Origin: an uncultured Eubacterium sp.
Lineage (GTDB): Bacteria > Bacillota > Clostridia > Lachnospirales > Lachnospiraceae
Assembly (NCBI GenBank): GCA_900547255.1
Contig: URGC01000010.1
Location: forward strand, 1-33,313
Direction: 5' to 3'
DNA length: 33,313 nt
The stretch's first letter is position 1. Every line of letters begins with the position of its first letter. Shown one piece after another: positions 24,725 to 33,229 of the stretch. The translations under genes were made by a program, and so were the position numbers. The notes below the pieces were generated by a model that had not been told where the DNA came from, ran no database searches, and was given only the letters and a program-made list of their open reading frames with translations.

Positions 24725-26806
24725 TTGAGATACATTCACAATTATTTAGTACAAAAGAATACAAGAATAAAGAAGATTGTCAGAAAAACTGTGGCAGCAG
24801 TATCGGTGATGGCACTTGCATTTACATCGGCACTGGCTGTACAGCTTCCTGCGGTTAACACTGAGGTGGTGTACGCAGACCAGACAACATCATCAAAAGG
24901 ACAGATATCTAACGGATGTACTAATGTTAATATCCGTAAAGGCCCGGGAACATCATATGCTTCATATGGTAAGTTTAATGGTGGATTTCAGTTTGATATT
25001 TTAGGAATTATCAGTACTTCTGAGACTTATAAGTGGTACAAGATAGGATTTACACTGAATGGTTCTTATAACATAGGTTATGTGTCAAGTGACTATGTCA
25101 CAGAGATTAAGAATTATACATATGAAGAGAACACAGATTTTGAAAGCTATCTGACTAAGCAGGGATTCCCTGAATCATACAAGCCTTCATTAAGACAGCT
25201 TCACGCGCAGTATCCTAAGTGGAACTTTGTTGCCAAGAAGATTAATGTCTCGTGGGATGATTTTATCGATAATGAGAATGTCAGAGGACGAAGCCTTATA
25301 TATGGCTCTGCGGTAAGTTCGTGGAAGTCTATTGAGTCAGGATGTTATGACTGGAATACAGATACATATGTAGCTATGGACAGCGGTAACTGGGTTCAGG
25401 CATCAAGAGCACTTATTGAATATTGTGCTGACCCAAGAAATTATCTTAACTCAACTAATATATTTGCATTTGAGTCATTATCATATGATTCATCTACACA
25501 TACAGTCGATGGCGTTAACAATGTGCTGTCGGGAACATTTATGGCTAATTCGAGCCATGACCTTACATATAATGGAACAAATTATGCTAATTATGCAGCG
25601 GCTTTGATATATGCAGCATCAAGAAGTGGTGTAAGCCCATATCATCTTGCAACAAGAATTTTGCAGGAGCAGGGAACTAATGGTGCGGGAAGCTCTATAT
25701 CAGGAACTGTAGCTGGATATGCAGGATATTATAACTATTATAATATAGGAGCTTATGCTGGCGGTGGTCTTACAGCGGTTCAGAGGGGACTTAAGTATGC
25801 CGCATCTTCAGATTCAGCAACACTCCGTCCATGGAATACAAGAATGACAGCACTTATAGGTGGTGCAGTATTTGTCGGACGTGGCTATATATCAATCGGA
25901 CAGAATACAATCTACTATGAGAAGTTCGATGTTCAGAGTGGTGGTTATTATCACCAGTATATGACTAACATATGTGCTGCAATGAGCGAATCAGTCACTG
26001 CCGCCAAGGCATATTCAGAGAGCTTCAAGCAGAGCACAGCGCTTACATTCTATATACCAGTGTATAACAACATGCCATCAGGCGCATGCAGCCAGCCAAC
26101 AGGTGATGGTAATCCTAATAACCTTCTGGCTGATATAAGTGTCAATGGCAATACGCTCACACCTTCATTTAACAAATACACATCAGAATACAGTGTTATT
26201 GTTGGAAGCGGTGTGTCAAGTGTAACGGTTAACGCATCGGCTATATCAGATAAAGCAAAGGTATCTGGAACTGGTACATATAACTTAAAATATGGCGTTA
26301 CCGAGATTAATATTAAGGTAACTGCCGGCAATGGAACAGTAAGAACGTACACGATTAATGTTGCCAGAGGTAATTCACAGAGTGGTTCAGACGGAACAAT
26401 CTCTTCAAGCACATACTCTATTGATATGGAGAATGGATTTGTGACAGGAATCACGGCTGGAACACAGGCAGACAGCGTGGCGGGCAATATTAAGGTTGTT
26501 AACAACGGAAAGGTTGTCATCACAGATTCTGATGGAAATGTCAAGTCAGGAAATGTAGCAACAGGAGATGTGGTTAATGTATACAGCTCATCTAATAGTA
26601 AGATGGCAAGCTACAATGCTGTTGTTAAGGGCGATGTCAATGGCGATGGTATTATTGATATTCTTGATATTGTTAAGATTAAGAACCAGATGCTTGGTAA
26701 TTCAGAACTTAAGGGAGCATACATGAGTGCGGCAGATATTGATAATAATGGTTCTGTTGACCTTATGGATATTGTCAAGGCTAAGAGCCTGCTTCTTGGA
26801 GACTGA
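24725..26806 (+). CDS. Secreted glucosaminidase-type cell-wall hydrolase with C-terminal dockerin
   Basis: A 693-residue exported protein. The start is TTG 24725, set by GGAGG just upstream. It has a signal peptide (about residues 18-51, basic then hydrophobic, ending VVYAD) and a bacterial SH3 domain (about 59-128, VNIRKGPGTSYASYGKF). The catalytic domain of the N-acetylglucosaminidase type contains ALIYAASRSGVSPYHLATR and ILQEQGTNG, with likely catalytic Glu315. A cadherin-like beta-sandwich follows (about 470-560). A dockerin closes the protein (about 636-693) with two calcium-loop helices, DVNGDGIIDILDIVKIK and DIDNNGSVDLMDIVKAK. It probably cleaves peptidoglycan glycan strands while docked on the cohesin protein encoded next. 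Confidence 0.88.
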   Translation: MRYIHNYLVQKNTRIKKIVRKTVAAVSVMALAFTSALAVQLPAVNTEVVYADQTTSSKGQISNGCTNVNIRKGPGTSYASYGKFNGGFQFDILGIISTSETYKWYKIGFTLNGSYNIGYVSSDYVTEIKNYTYEENTDFESYLTKQGFPESYKPSLRQLHAQYPKWNFVAKKINVSWDDFIDNENVRGRSLIYGSAVSSWKSIESGCYDWNTDTYVAMDSGNWVQASRALIEYCADPRNYLNSTNIFAFESLSYDSSTHTVDGVNNVLSGTFMANSSHDLTYNGTNYANYAAALIYAASRSGVSPYHLATRILQEQGTNGAGSSISGTVAGYAGYYNYYNIGAYAGGGLTAVQRGLKYAASSDSATLRPWNTRMTALIGGAVFVGRGYISIGQNTIYYEKFDVQSGGYYHQYMTNICAAMSESVTAAKAYSESFKQSTALTFYIPVYNNMPSGACSQPTGDGNPNNLLADISVNGNTLTPSFNKYTSEYSVIVGSGVSSVTVNASAISDKAKVSGTGTYNLKYGVTEINIKVTAGNGTVRTYTINVARGNSQSGSDGTISSSTYSIDMENGFVTGITAGTQADSVAGNIKVVNNGKVVITDSDGNVKSGNVATGDVVNVYSSSNSKMASYNAVVKGDVNGDGIIDILDIVKIKNQMLGNSELKGAYMSAADIDNNGSVDLMDIVKAKSLLLGD

Positions 26807-26818
26807 TGGAGGTAATAT

Positions 26819-28270
26819 ATGAAAAATGTTAAATCGGTTATATCGGTGATGATGTGTGCCATTGCTGCCATATTAGTATGTATAATTTTTAATACTTCTG
26901 ATGTGTATGCGGCATCAAGCGCATCTATATCAGTCAGCGGCACAAGTGGTAATGTTGGAGATCAGGTTACTGTCAATGTCACAATATCATCTGATACAGA
27001 GATTGGAGCTACTAAGATTAACCTTATATATGATGCAGATTCACTCCAGTATGTATCTGGTGGAGACTCAGGTTCCGCAGGTACAGTAGTGTGGATTGAT
27101 ATTGATACATTTAAGTCAAAATCAAGAAGCATCACATTCAAGGTATTAAAGGCAGGAGACAGTACAGTCAGCGTATCATCTGGTTCATCTGTTGCATCAC
27201 TTGCGGGAGATTATATGCAGGTCAGCGCAGGTTCAGGCAAGGTTACAGGTAATGCACCTAAGACCGCATCATCTGATAATCTTCTGTCGTCGCTTAAAGT
27301 TAGTCCAGGTACACTGTCACCAGCATTTTCTAAAGATGTGACAGAATATACCATGACTGTCGGAGCTGATGTTGCAAAGCTTGTAGTTAGTGCTACAGCG
27401 AACAGCTCAGCAGCAACTATATCAATATCTGGAACAAGAATGGATCCGGGTGATAACAAGACATACATAACTGTCACAGCGGAGAATGGTACTAAGAAGA
27501 CTTATACAATCAGTACTTATAAAGATACATCGACAACAACAACTGAACCGGCAGCATCAGAGCCAGAGACACCTGCTGAGCCGGTTGTCCCAGAGGAAGG
27601 AGCTAAAGAAGTCACAGTTGGCAGCATGAAATATGCAGTTGACGGAGATTTTGAGGCACACCCACTTCCTACAGGCTTCGAGGAGACAGAGATTGAGATA
27701 GATGGAACAACAGTGAAGGCTGCCAAAGGATTTGGTGAAAAGCTTACGTTAGTTTATCTTGTATCTATGGATGGCGAAGGCAAGGCTGGATATTATATAT
27801 ATGATTCAGTTAAGAAGTCATATGACCTCTATATTGATATGGAGCAGATTGAAAGCCATTATGCATATCTTCCTGTAACTGACGGAATGGAGATTCCTGC
27901 TGGATTTGAGATTGAGACAATCAAGATTAACGATACAGATGTTGATGTGTTAAAGCCAAGTGGAAGAAAAGAAACTGCTGAGTTTTATCTGTTCTATGGT
28001 ATTGACAGTGCTGGTAATTCAGACTGGTTCGTATATGATACCAAGTACAATACAGTACAGAGATTTTTCTTTGATGGTTCAATCAATGAATATTTCAACG
28101 ATTCGCAGATAGAAAATGCAACAGTAGCTGCTGCATCTTCAAATGCCACAACATCTGATTTCAATGACCATTTAAAGACAATAATAGTTATCATATCACT
28201 TGTACTCTGCGTTATATGCCTCATTATAGCTATCGTGAGCGTAAACAAAGCTAATAAGAGCAGGTATTAG
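26819..28270 (+). CDS. Membrane-anchored single-cohesin surface protein
   Basis: A 483-residue exported protein with a signal peptide (about 1-32). A cohesin domain follows (about 34-142) with VGDQVTVNVTI, ATKINLIYDADSLQYVSGG and SITFKVLKAGDSTVSV. A cadherin-like domain (about 154-234) resembles the one in the upstream enzyme. A Thr/Pro/Glu linker (about 236-262) leads to two copies of an unrecognised unit of about 62 residues (first from Pro284, second from Pro360). A C-terminal membrane span (about 455-476) ends in KANKSRY. GGAGGT precedes ATG 26819, only 12 bp after the dockerin gene. Cohesins bind dockerins through calcium-dependent contacts, so this is the likely membrane dock for the upstream hydrolase. 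Confidence 0.87.
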   Translation: MKNVKSVISVMMCAIAAILVCIIFNTSDVYAASSASISVSGTSGNVGDQVTVNVTISSDTEIGATKINLIYDADSLQYVSGGDSGSAGTVVWIDIDTFKSKSRSITFKVLKAGDSTVSVSSGSSVASLAGDYMQVSAGSGKVTGNAPKTASSDNLLSSLKVSPGTLSPAFSKDVTEYTMTVGADVAKLVVSATANSSAATISISGTRMDPGDNKTYITVTAENGTKKTYTISTYKDTSTTTTEPAASEPETPAEPVVPEEGAKEVTVGSMKYAVDGDFEAHPLPTGFEETEIEIDGTTVKAAKGFGEKLTLVYLVSMDGEGKAGYYIYDSVKKSYDLYIDMEQIESHYAYLPVTDGMEIPAGFEIETIKINDTDVDVLKPSGRKETAEFYLFYGIDSAGNSDWFVYDTKYNTVQRFFFDGSINEYFNDSQIENATVAAASSNATTSDFNDHLKTIIVIISLVLCVICLIIAIVSVNKANKSRY

Positions 28271-28318
28271 TGAATTGTACAACACTTCGCTAAACCACTA
28301 CTTTTTCTGAATGGATAA

Positions 28319-28374
28319 AAAAGTTGCGAAAAAATCCAAATTTTCATTGAATTCTGGATTTTTTCGCAACTTTT
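28319..28374. terminator. Bidirectional terminator between cohesin and MATE genes
   Basis: A perfect 20-bp stem (28319-28338 with 28355-28374) has a 16-nt loop. The A-run on its left and the T-run on its right let it stop transcription from both converging genes. It fills most of the function of the 200-bp gap 28271-28471; I see nothing else there. Confidence 0.9.
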
Positions 28375-28471
28375 ATTTGTTTTAAGCCAATATCATTTAT
28401 TTTATATTAGAAAGTTGGCGGATTTTGGATTTATTATGTAAATTCATGTCATTTACGCCATATAGATAGTC

Positions 28472-29875
28472 CTATGCCATCCCCTTTTTCTTAATATCAT
28501 GTATCACAAAAGCCGCCACTACACATGACAAAGCTGCTGTCAGGATATTGCTGGCACCCATTACGATACCGACACTCTCGCTTCCGAGAGTTGTAAAATT
28601 CTGCAATGCCCATAAGATAGGGATTCTGAATACAAATACACGGCAGAAATTACAGAATAATGTAAGCTTTGTCTTGCCAAATCCAAACAGAAGAGCCATA
28701 ACAGCAGAATTGATACCTAAAGGAACACATCCACCGAATGAATCATATCTGAACACTCTGATAATTGTCTGCTGGAATTCAGTGTTAAAGCCTTCCGTAC
28801 TGTTGGCAAAAAGCCATGTGATAGGATCAATAAATACATTTAAAAGAATATATCCTACAAGTCCGATTGAGGCATTGATAATTACCAGCCTCCAGAATGT
28901 ACCTAACGCACGCTTGACGTTGCCGGCACCGAGGTTCTGGCTTATTATCGCAGAGCCGCCATCCTGAAATCCGTTCTGGCACTGTGTTGTTATACCATTG
29001 ATATTGTTAGAGATACCAAGCGCACCGACAGTCACAGAGCCGTATTCCTTGCTCATTGAATTGACAACAGTCTTTCCAAGCGCAAATGCAACCTTTTCAA
29101 CGATTACAGGAAATGACAGATTCAGCATCGGATTAACGACAAGCTTGCTGAAATGAATACTCTTTAAGCTGAATGTAAATGCATTGTTGCCGCTTGTAAG
29201 ATTACGTATCGCCATTATGAAAAGGAAACTCTGTGATATTACGCTTGCAACAGCAATCATTGTTATGTCTGCGTTAAGTCCATATATGAATATGGCAGTT
29301 ATAGATAATTTGAGTGTTATAACGAACATGTTAAGTCTCAAAATTCTCTTGGAATTGCCTCTTGAACGCTCGATTGCTATGTATACATTATTAAAGAAGC
29401 TGAGCACTGTAGAGAACAGTGTTATTATAAAATATTTAGTTCCAACAGCTATGAAATCCTCAGGAGTTCCGGTAACTTTAAGGAAGAGCGGTGTTACCGG
29501 GATAAGCAGAAGAACGATAGCTGCAATGATACTGCATATGGCAAGGAGGGTGCTAAGACGCTTCTTTACAAGCTCGTAGTCGCCGGCACCATATGCTTCA
29601 CTTATCTTAAGAGTGCTTCCGACAGCAAGACCGGTTCCGACCGCACTAATCATGTTCTGTATCTGTGACAGATAGGCAACTGCTGATACGGCGACCGCAC
29701 TTACATGTGATGCCATCATTGTATCGAGAATGTTAAACATATGATTGATTAGCTGAAATGCTGACAGTGGAATACACACATAGAATATTACTTTCCATAG
29801 ATTTCCGTTGAGGGCGAAATCCCTGAACTTTTTGTCTTTTTCTGATAAACTTGCTTCGCCATTTACCTGTTCCAT
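28472..29875 (-). CDS. MATE-family multidrug/cation efflux transporter
   Basis: A 467-residue integral membrane protein of the MATE superfamily, which exports drugs or organic cations in exchange for Na+ or H+. Around twelve hydrophobic spans in two similar halves are visible. The starts of the halves match typical MATE text: LWKVIFYVCIPLSAFQLI and FNILDTMMASHVSAVAVSAV in the first half, and NPMLNLSFPVIVEKVAFALG in the second, with ALGISNNINGI and QNGFQDGGSAIISQNLGAG following. ATG at 29875 follows AGAGG on the minus strand. It is convergent with the cohesin gene and divergent from the subtilase. The substrate is unknown. Confidence 0.92.
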   Translation of the reverse strand: MEQVNGEASLSEKDKKFRDFALNGNLWKVIFYVCIPLSAFQLINHMFNILDTMMASHVSAVAVSAVAYLSQIQNMISAVGTGLAVGSTLKISEAYGAGDYELVKKRLSTLLAICSIIAAIVLLLIPVTPLFLKVTGTPEDFIAVGTKYFIITLFSTVLSFFNNVYIAIERSRGNSKRILRLNMFVITLKLSITAIFIYGLNADITMIAVASVISQSFLFIMAIRNLTSGNNAFTFSLKSIHFSKLVVNPMLNLSFPVIVEKVAFALGKTVVNSMSKEYGSVTVGALGISNNINGITTQCQNGFQDGGSAIISQNLGAGNVKRALGTFWRLVIINASIGLVGYILLNVFIDPITWLFANSTEGFNTEFQQTIIRVFRYDSFGGCVPLGINSAVMALLFGFGKTKLTLFCNFCRVFVFRIPILWALQNFTTLGSESVGIVMGASNILTAALSCVVAAFVIHDIKKKGMA

Positions 29876-30055
29876 AAGTACCTCTTTTCTAATGGATGTC
29901 TTAACATAGATTTTACTATTTTAATAATAATATATAAAAACTGTATTCACATTAAATAAAGTGTCTGTTTATAACATAATTACAGAAAAAACGCATTAAT
30001 ATAAAACCATGTGCATGACATATATTAGTATAAATGTGTTGTCTGGGGCAAAAAA

Positions 30056-31786
30056 ATGGCGTATAGATATAGTCAGAAATTAGAAAATCTTCTGGTTGTC
30101 AGCCTTGAATCTTCCATAAGAGAGAGGCTGGCATCAGATGATTTGTCGGCTGGTGTGGATGAGTCAGGGGAGAGATGGGAGATAATTGTAAAATATTATG
30201 CAAGGTCTGAGGAAGAATTTGTAAATCTTATTACAGCCAATTATCCGGGCAGTGAAGTGACGGCATTGCTATGTAATTATGCCATTATAGTGACGTCGCA
30301 TGATAACATTAATCTTATTGCAAATGAGCCTTTAGTTGAATACATAGAGAAACCTAAAATATTATATTTTGATTTAATTAATGAAAAGCGTGAGAGCTGT
30401 ATTCCTTCAGGAGCTGCTATAACACCAGTTTACAGCGCACAGGAAAGAATAGAAGGACTTAGTGGTCGTGGCGTTATAACGGCTGTTATTGATACCGGAA
30501 TTGATGTCTCTGACAGGGCGTTCAGGAATAATGATGGAACGACAAGGCTTATAAGGCTGTGGGATCAGCAGAGTGGCAGAGTATATGATGACATGGATAT
30601 CAATGACGAGCTTGCAATGAGCAATAACCCTGCAATTTATGGCGACAATCAGGCATTGTTCTATGATTATTCCAATCATGGCATAAATGTGTGTAAGATA
30701 GCATGTGGTAATGATGGTGTGGCATATGGTTCAGATATTATATTTGTAAAATTAAGAAGGTCAGATGATGGATTTACTAATACAACGGATATGATGAGAG
30801 CTGTTGATTACTGTATAAGAACTGCGGCAGAACTTGGAATGCCAGTTGCAGTCAATATAAGTTATGGAAGCAATTACGGCCCGCATCTGTTTGACGATAT
30901 ACAGACAGCTTATATCAATGATGTGAGCCGTGTGTGGAAAAGCATTATATGCGTTGGGAGTGGCAATGAGGCACAGGCATCAATCCATGCATATGTAGAG
31001 ATTGCGCAGGCGGAGACTAAGACAGTCGAGCTTGCGGTAAGAGACTATGAGCAAAGCATCAATTTTGCAATATGGTTCAGTGCGCTTGACGACATAGATG
31101 TGACACTTGTTTCTCCAGGAAATGTGTCTTACGCAATTCCAAATGAGAGCATGAGGGTACACAGAACAAGGCTTGCAGATACGCAGGTGATAACCTATAC
31201 AGGTGAGCCAAAGCCATACAGCGAGGCAAGGGAAGTGTATGTCGGCTTGAATGGTGATGACTATGTGACAACTGGCTTGTGGAAGCTTGTTTTTAAAGGT
31301 AATTATATAAAGAATGGAAGTTTTAACATATGGATGGCATCTGCTGTGACACTTAATCAGGGAACAGGATTTTTACGGCCTTCGGTTGAACTTACATTTA
31401 CAATTCCATCGACAGCAGACAGCGTGATAACGGTCGGTGCTTATAACAGTGCCACCATGACACCGGCGGCTTTTTCCGGGAGAGGTTATGCTGTGGAGAC
31501 AGGATATGCGGCAATAACCAAGCCGGACATATCCGCACCGGGTGAAAATGTATATGTTGATTCCACCAATGTTGTGACAGGAACATCATTTGCGGTTCCA
31601 TTCGTGACTGGAAGTGCGGCACTTCTTATGGAATGGGGGATAGTGAATGGCAATGATGCGTATATGTACGGCGATAAGCTGAAAGCTGCATTAAAAAAGG
31701 GAGCTGTGCAGCTTCCCGGTCAGCCCATACAGTCGTCTGTTACAGGGTGGGGCAGACTGTGCCTGCGCAACAGCATTCCCCGCTGA
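30056..31786 (+). CDS. S8-family subtilisin-like serine protease
   Basis: A 576-residue subtilase resembling the Csp-type and uncharacterised clostridial S8 proteases. The catalytic triad is visible: Asp in AVIDTGIDVSD (about residue 145), His in YSNHGINV (about 206; the usual HGTH reads HGIN, which leaves the catalytic first His intact) and Ser in VTGTSFAVPF (about 508). The oxyanion Asn is in VGSGNEAQ. The first 110 or so residues look like a pro-domain-type lead. There is no signal peptide or membrane span, so it either stays inside the cell or leaves by another route. ATG 30056 follows a GGGG site. I see no clear promoter in the 180-bp gap before it. Confidence 0.9.
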   Translation: MAYRYSQKLENLLVVSLESSIRERLASDDLSAGVDESGERWEIIVKYYARSEEEFVNLITANYPGSEVTALLCNYAIIVTSHDNINLIANEPLVEYIEKPKILYFDLINEKRESCIPSGAAITPVYSAQERIEGLSGRGVITAVIDTGIDVSDRAFRNNDGTTRLIRLWDQQSGRVYDDMDINDELAMSNNPAIYGDNQALFYDYSNHGINVCKIACGNDGVAYGSDIIFVKLRRSDDGFTNTTDMMRAVDYCIRTAAELGMPVAVNISYGSNYGPHLFDDIQTAYINDVSRVWKSIICVGSGNEAQASIHAYVEIAQAETKTVELAVRDYEQSINFAIWFSALDDIDVTLVSPGNVSYAIPNESMRVHRTRLADTQVITYTGEPKPYSEAREVYVGLNGDDYVTTGLWKLVFKGNYIKNGSFNIWMASAVTLNQGTGFLRPSVELTFTIPSTADSVITVGAYNSATMTPAAFSGRGYAVETGYAAITKPDISAPGENVYVDSTNVVTGTSFAVPFVTGSAALLMEWGIVNGNDAYMYGDKLKAALKKGAVQLPGQPIQSSVTGWGRLCLRNSIPR

Positions 31787-31796
31787 TTAATAGGTG

Positions 31797-31825
31797 TTGA
31801 CGTATATAAGATATTTGAGTAAAAT
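31797..31825 (+). promoter_or_regulatory. Likely SigA promoter of the RNase HI-PAP2 pair
   Basis: TTGACG (31797-31802) and TAAAAT (31820-31825) are separated by exactly 17 bp and sit 35 bp before ATG 31860, which follows AAGGAAAGAGG. It supports a new transcript for the next two genes. Confidence 0.7.
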
Positions 31826-31859
31826 GTACAAGTTATGAAAAGAAGGAAAGAGGGGACTT

Positions 31860-32444
31860 ATGAAGTATTATGCAGTAAGAAAGGGGCGCAAACCAGGGAT
31901 ATATACGAACTGGGATGAATGTAAGGCTCTTGTGACTGGATTTAAGGGGGCTGAATACAAAAGTTTTACCCAGAGAGAAGCTGCACTTGAATATATGTCA
32001 GGAGGTGCGGCTGTTTCTGTCGAAGAGGCAGAGGCATACAGCTTTGTAGATGGTTCATTTAATCAGGCGACAGGTGTATACGGATATGGTGGTTTTCTTA
32101 CATATAAAGGCGAGAAATATATTCTGTCAGGCTGTGGTGATGATGCGGAGATGGCATCTATGCGAAATGTGGCAGGAGAGGTGCTTGGAAGCATGGCTGC
32201 TGTTGAAAAGGCATTAGAATTAGGAATCAGAAGCCTTGATATATATTATGATTATATGGGAATCAGCATGTGGGCGACTGGTGAGTGGAAGCGCAACAAG
32301 AAAGGCACAATAGCTTACCACGATTATATACAGTCAGTTAAAGATAAGATTTCGTTGAGATTTGTAAAGGTCAAGGGCCACTCAGGTGTTGAGGGCAATG
32401 AGGAAGCTGACCGTCTTGCCAAGAAGGCAGTAGGTATAATATAG
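31860..32444 (+). CDS. rnhA: Ribonuclease HI with N-terminal viroplasmin domain
   Basis: A 194-residue enzyme that cuts RNA in RNA-DNA hybrids. The first 45 or so residues are a caulimovirus-viroplasmin-like domain (YYAVRKGRKPGIYTNWDEC, ending EYKSFTQREAALEYM), which helps bind double-stranded nucleic acid in related proteins. The RNase H core follows with all four acidic residues: Asp in FVDGSF (about 64), Glu in NVAGEVLG (about 107), Asp in IYYDYMG (about 131) and Asp in GNEEADRLAK (about 185), plus His in KVKGHSG. ATG 31860 follows AAGGAAAGAGG. The PAP2 gene begins 13 bp after its stop. Confidence 0.92.
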   Translation: MKYYAVRKGRKPGIYTNWDECKALVTGFKGAEYKSFTQREAALEYMSGGAAVSVEEAEAYSFVDGSFNQATGVYGYGGFLTYKGEKYILSGCGDDAEMASMRNVAGEVLGSMAAVEKALELGIRSLDIYYDYMGISMWATGEWKRNKKGTIAYHDYIQSVKDKISLRFVKVKGHSGVEGNEEADRLAKKAVGII

Positions 32445-32457
32445 GAGGATATTAATA

Positions 32458-33072
32458 ATGGAAATTCAGATATTACATTGGTTTGAGTCATTGCACAACC
32501 CAATACTCAATCCTGTTATGTATGCGATTACTTCACTTGGAGATAAAGGTTTATTCTGGATACTTATGGCAGTACTCTGCATGACGCTTCTGCCTAAGAA
32601 ATACAGAAAAGTCGGATTTACAATGCTTATTGCGCTTGTGCTTTCTGTTATATTCTGCAATTTAATCATGAAGAATATATGGCACCGTCCAAGATGCTTC
32701 TGGGTTGACGGACAGCCACTTACAGTAAACGGTGAATTTGAAAATCTCTATAATATATTTAATTCAATAGGTGATTATTCATTCCCATCAGGACATACAT
32801 CAGCTTCATTTGCCGCAGCATTGGCTGTATTTATGTGGAGAAAGAAGGAAGGTATATATACAATCGTTCTTGCCGCACTCATCGCAATATCGAGATTATA
32901 TCTTACAGTACACTATCCAACAGATGTACTTGTAAGCCTTATCCTCGGAAGCCTTTACGGAATAGCCGCATATTATATAGCCAAATGGCTGTTCAAGAAG
33001 TTCCCTGCATTCGGTGAAGTAATGGAGGGAAGGGCAAGCTATAAAACACTTATACATAGACAAAGTAATTAA
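32458..33072 (+). CDS. PAP2-family membrane phosphatase
   Basis: A 204-residue integral membrane phosphatase of the type-2 phosphatidic acid phosphatase family, which includes undecaprenyl pyrophosphate phosphatases (BcrC-like). All three active-site motifs are present: KNIWHRPR (about 72-79), FPSGHTSASFA (about 107-117) and SRLYLTVHYPTD (about 147-158) with the catalytic His. Five or six hydrophobic spans surround them, so the active site would face outside. It probably recycles lipid carriers or dephosphorylates lipids. GGAGG precedes ATG 32458. It shares the promoter with the RNase HI gene and is followed by a two-tier terminator. Confidence 0.9.
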   Translation: MEIQILHWFESLHNPILNPVMYAITSLGDKGLFWILMAVLCMTLLPKKYRKVGFTMLIALVLSVIFCNLIMKNIWHRPRCFWVDGQPLTVNGEFENLYNIFNSIGDYSFPSGHTSASFAAALAVFMWRKKEGIYTIVLAALIAISRLYLTVHYPTDVLVSLILGSLYGIAAYYIAKWLFKKFPAFGEVMEGRASYKTLIHRQSN

Positions 33073-33075
33073 TAA

Positions 33076-33128
33076 AAATCCCAGATTTGAGAGCTGACAG
33101 CAAAAAGCTGTCTCCCAGTCTGGGATTT
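33076..33128 (+). terminator. Two-tier terminator after the PAP2 gene
   Basis: An outer 10-bp stem (AAATCCCAGA 33076-33085, TCTGGGATTT 33119-33128) encloses an inner GACAGC-GCTGTC stem (33096-33101/33107-33112). The T-rich right arm is short, but the fold is strong. Confidence 0.75.
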
Positions 33129-33162
33129 AAATATTATTGCAATGTAAACCACACTGTGCTAC

Positions 33163-33199
33163 TATAATATTAACTTTTATAAAACGCTTTTATAAAAGT
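33163..33199 (+). promoter_or_regulatory. Promoter -10 and palindromic operator of the last gene
   Basis: TATAAT at 33163-33168 is a good -10, but the -35 is weak (CAATGT at 17-bp spacing). A perfect 12-bp inverted repeat, ACTTTTATAAAA (33173-33184) and TTTTATAAAAGT (33188-33199), split by CGC, begins 4 bp after it. Its position at the transcription start suits a repressor operator. Confidence 0.6.
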
Positions 33200-33229
33200 G
33201 GATTATGATTCATGACATGGAGGATATAT

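Noticed and set aside
30660..30710. Loss of the catalytic His in the subtilase (HGIN for HGTH)
   Set aside because: The catalytic residue is the first His of the motif (His64 in subtilisin), which is kept; only the second, non-catalytic His is changed.
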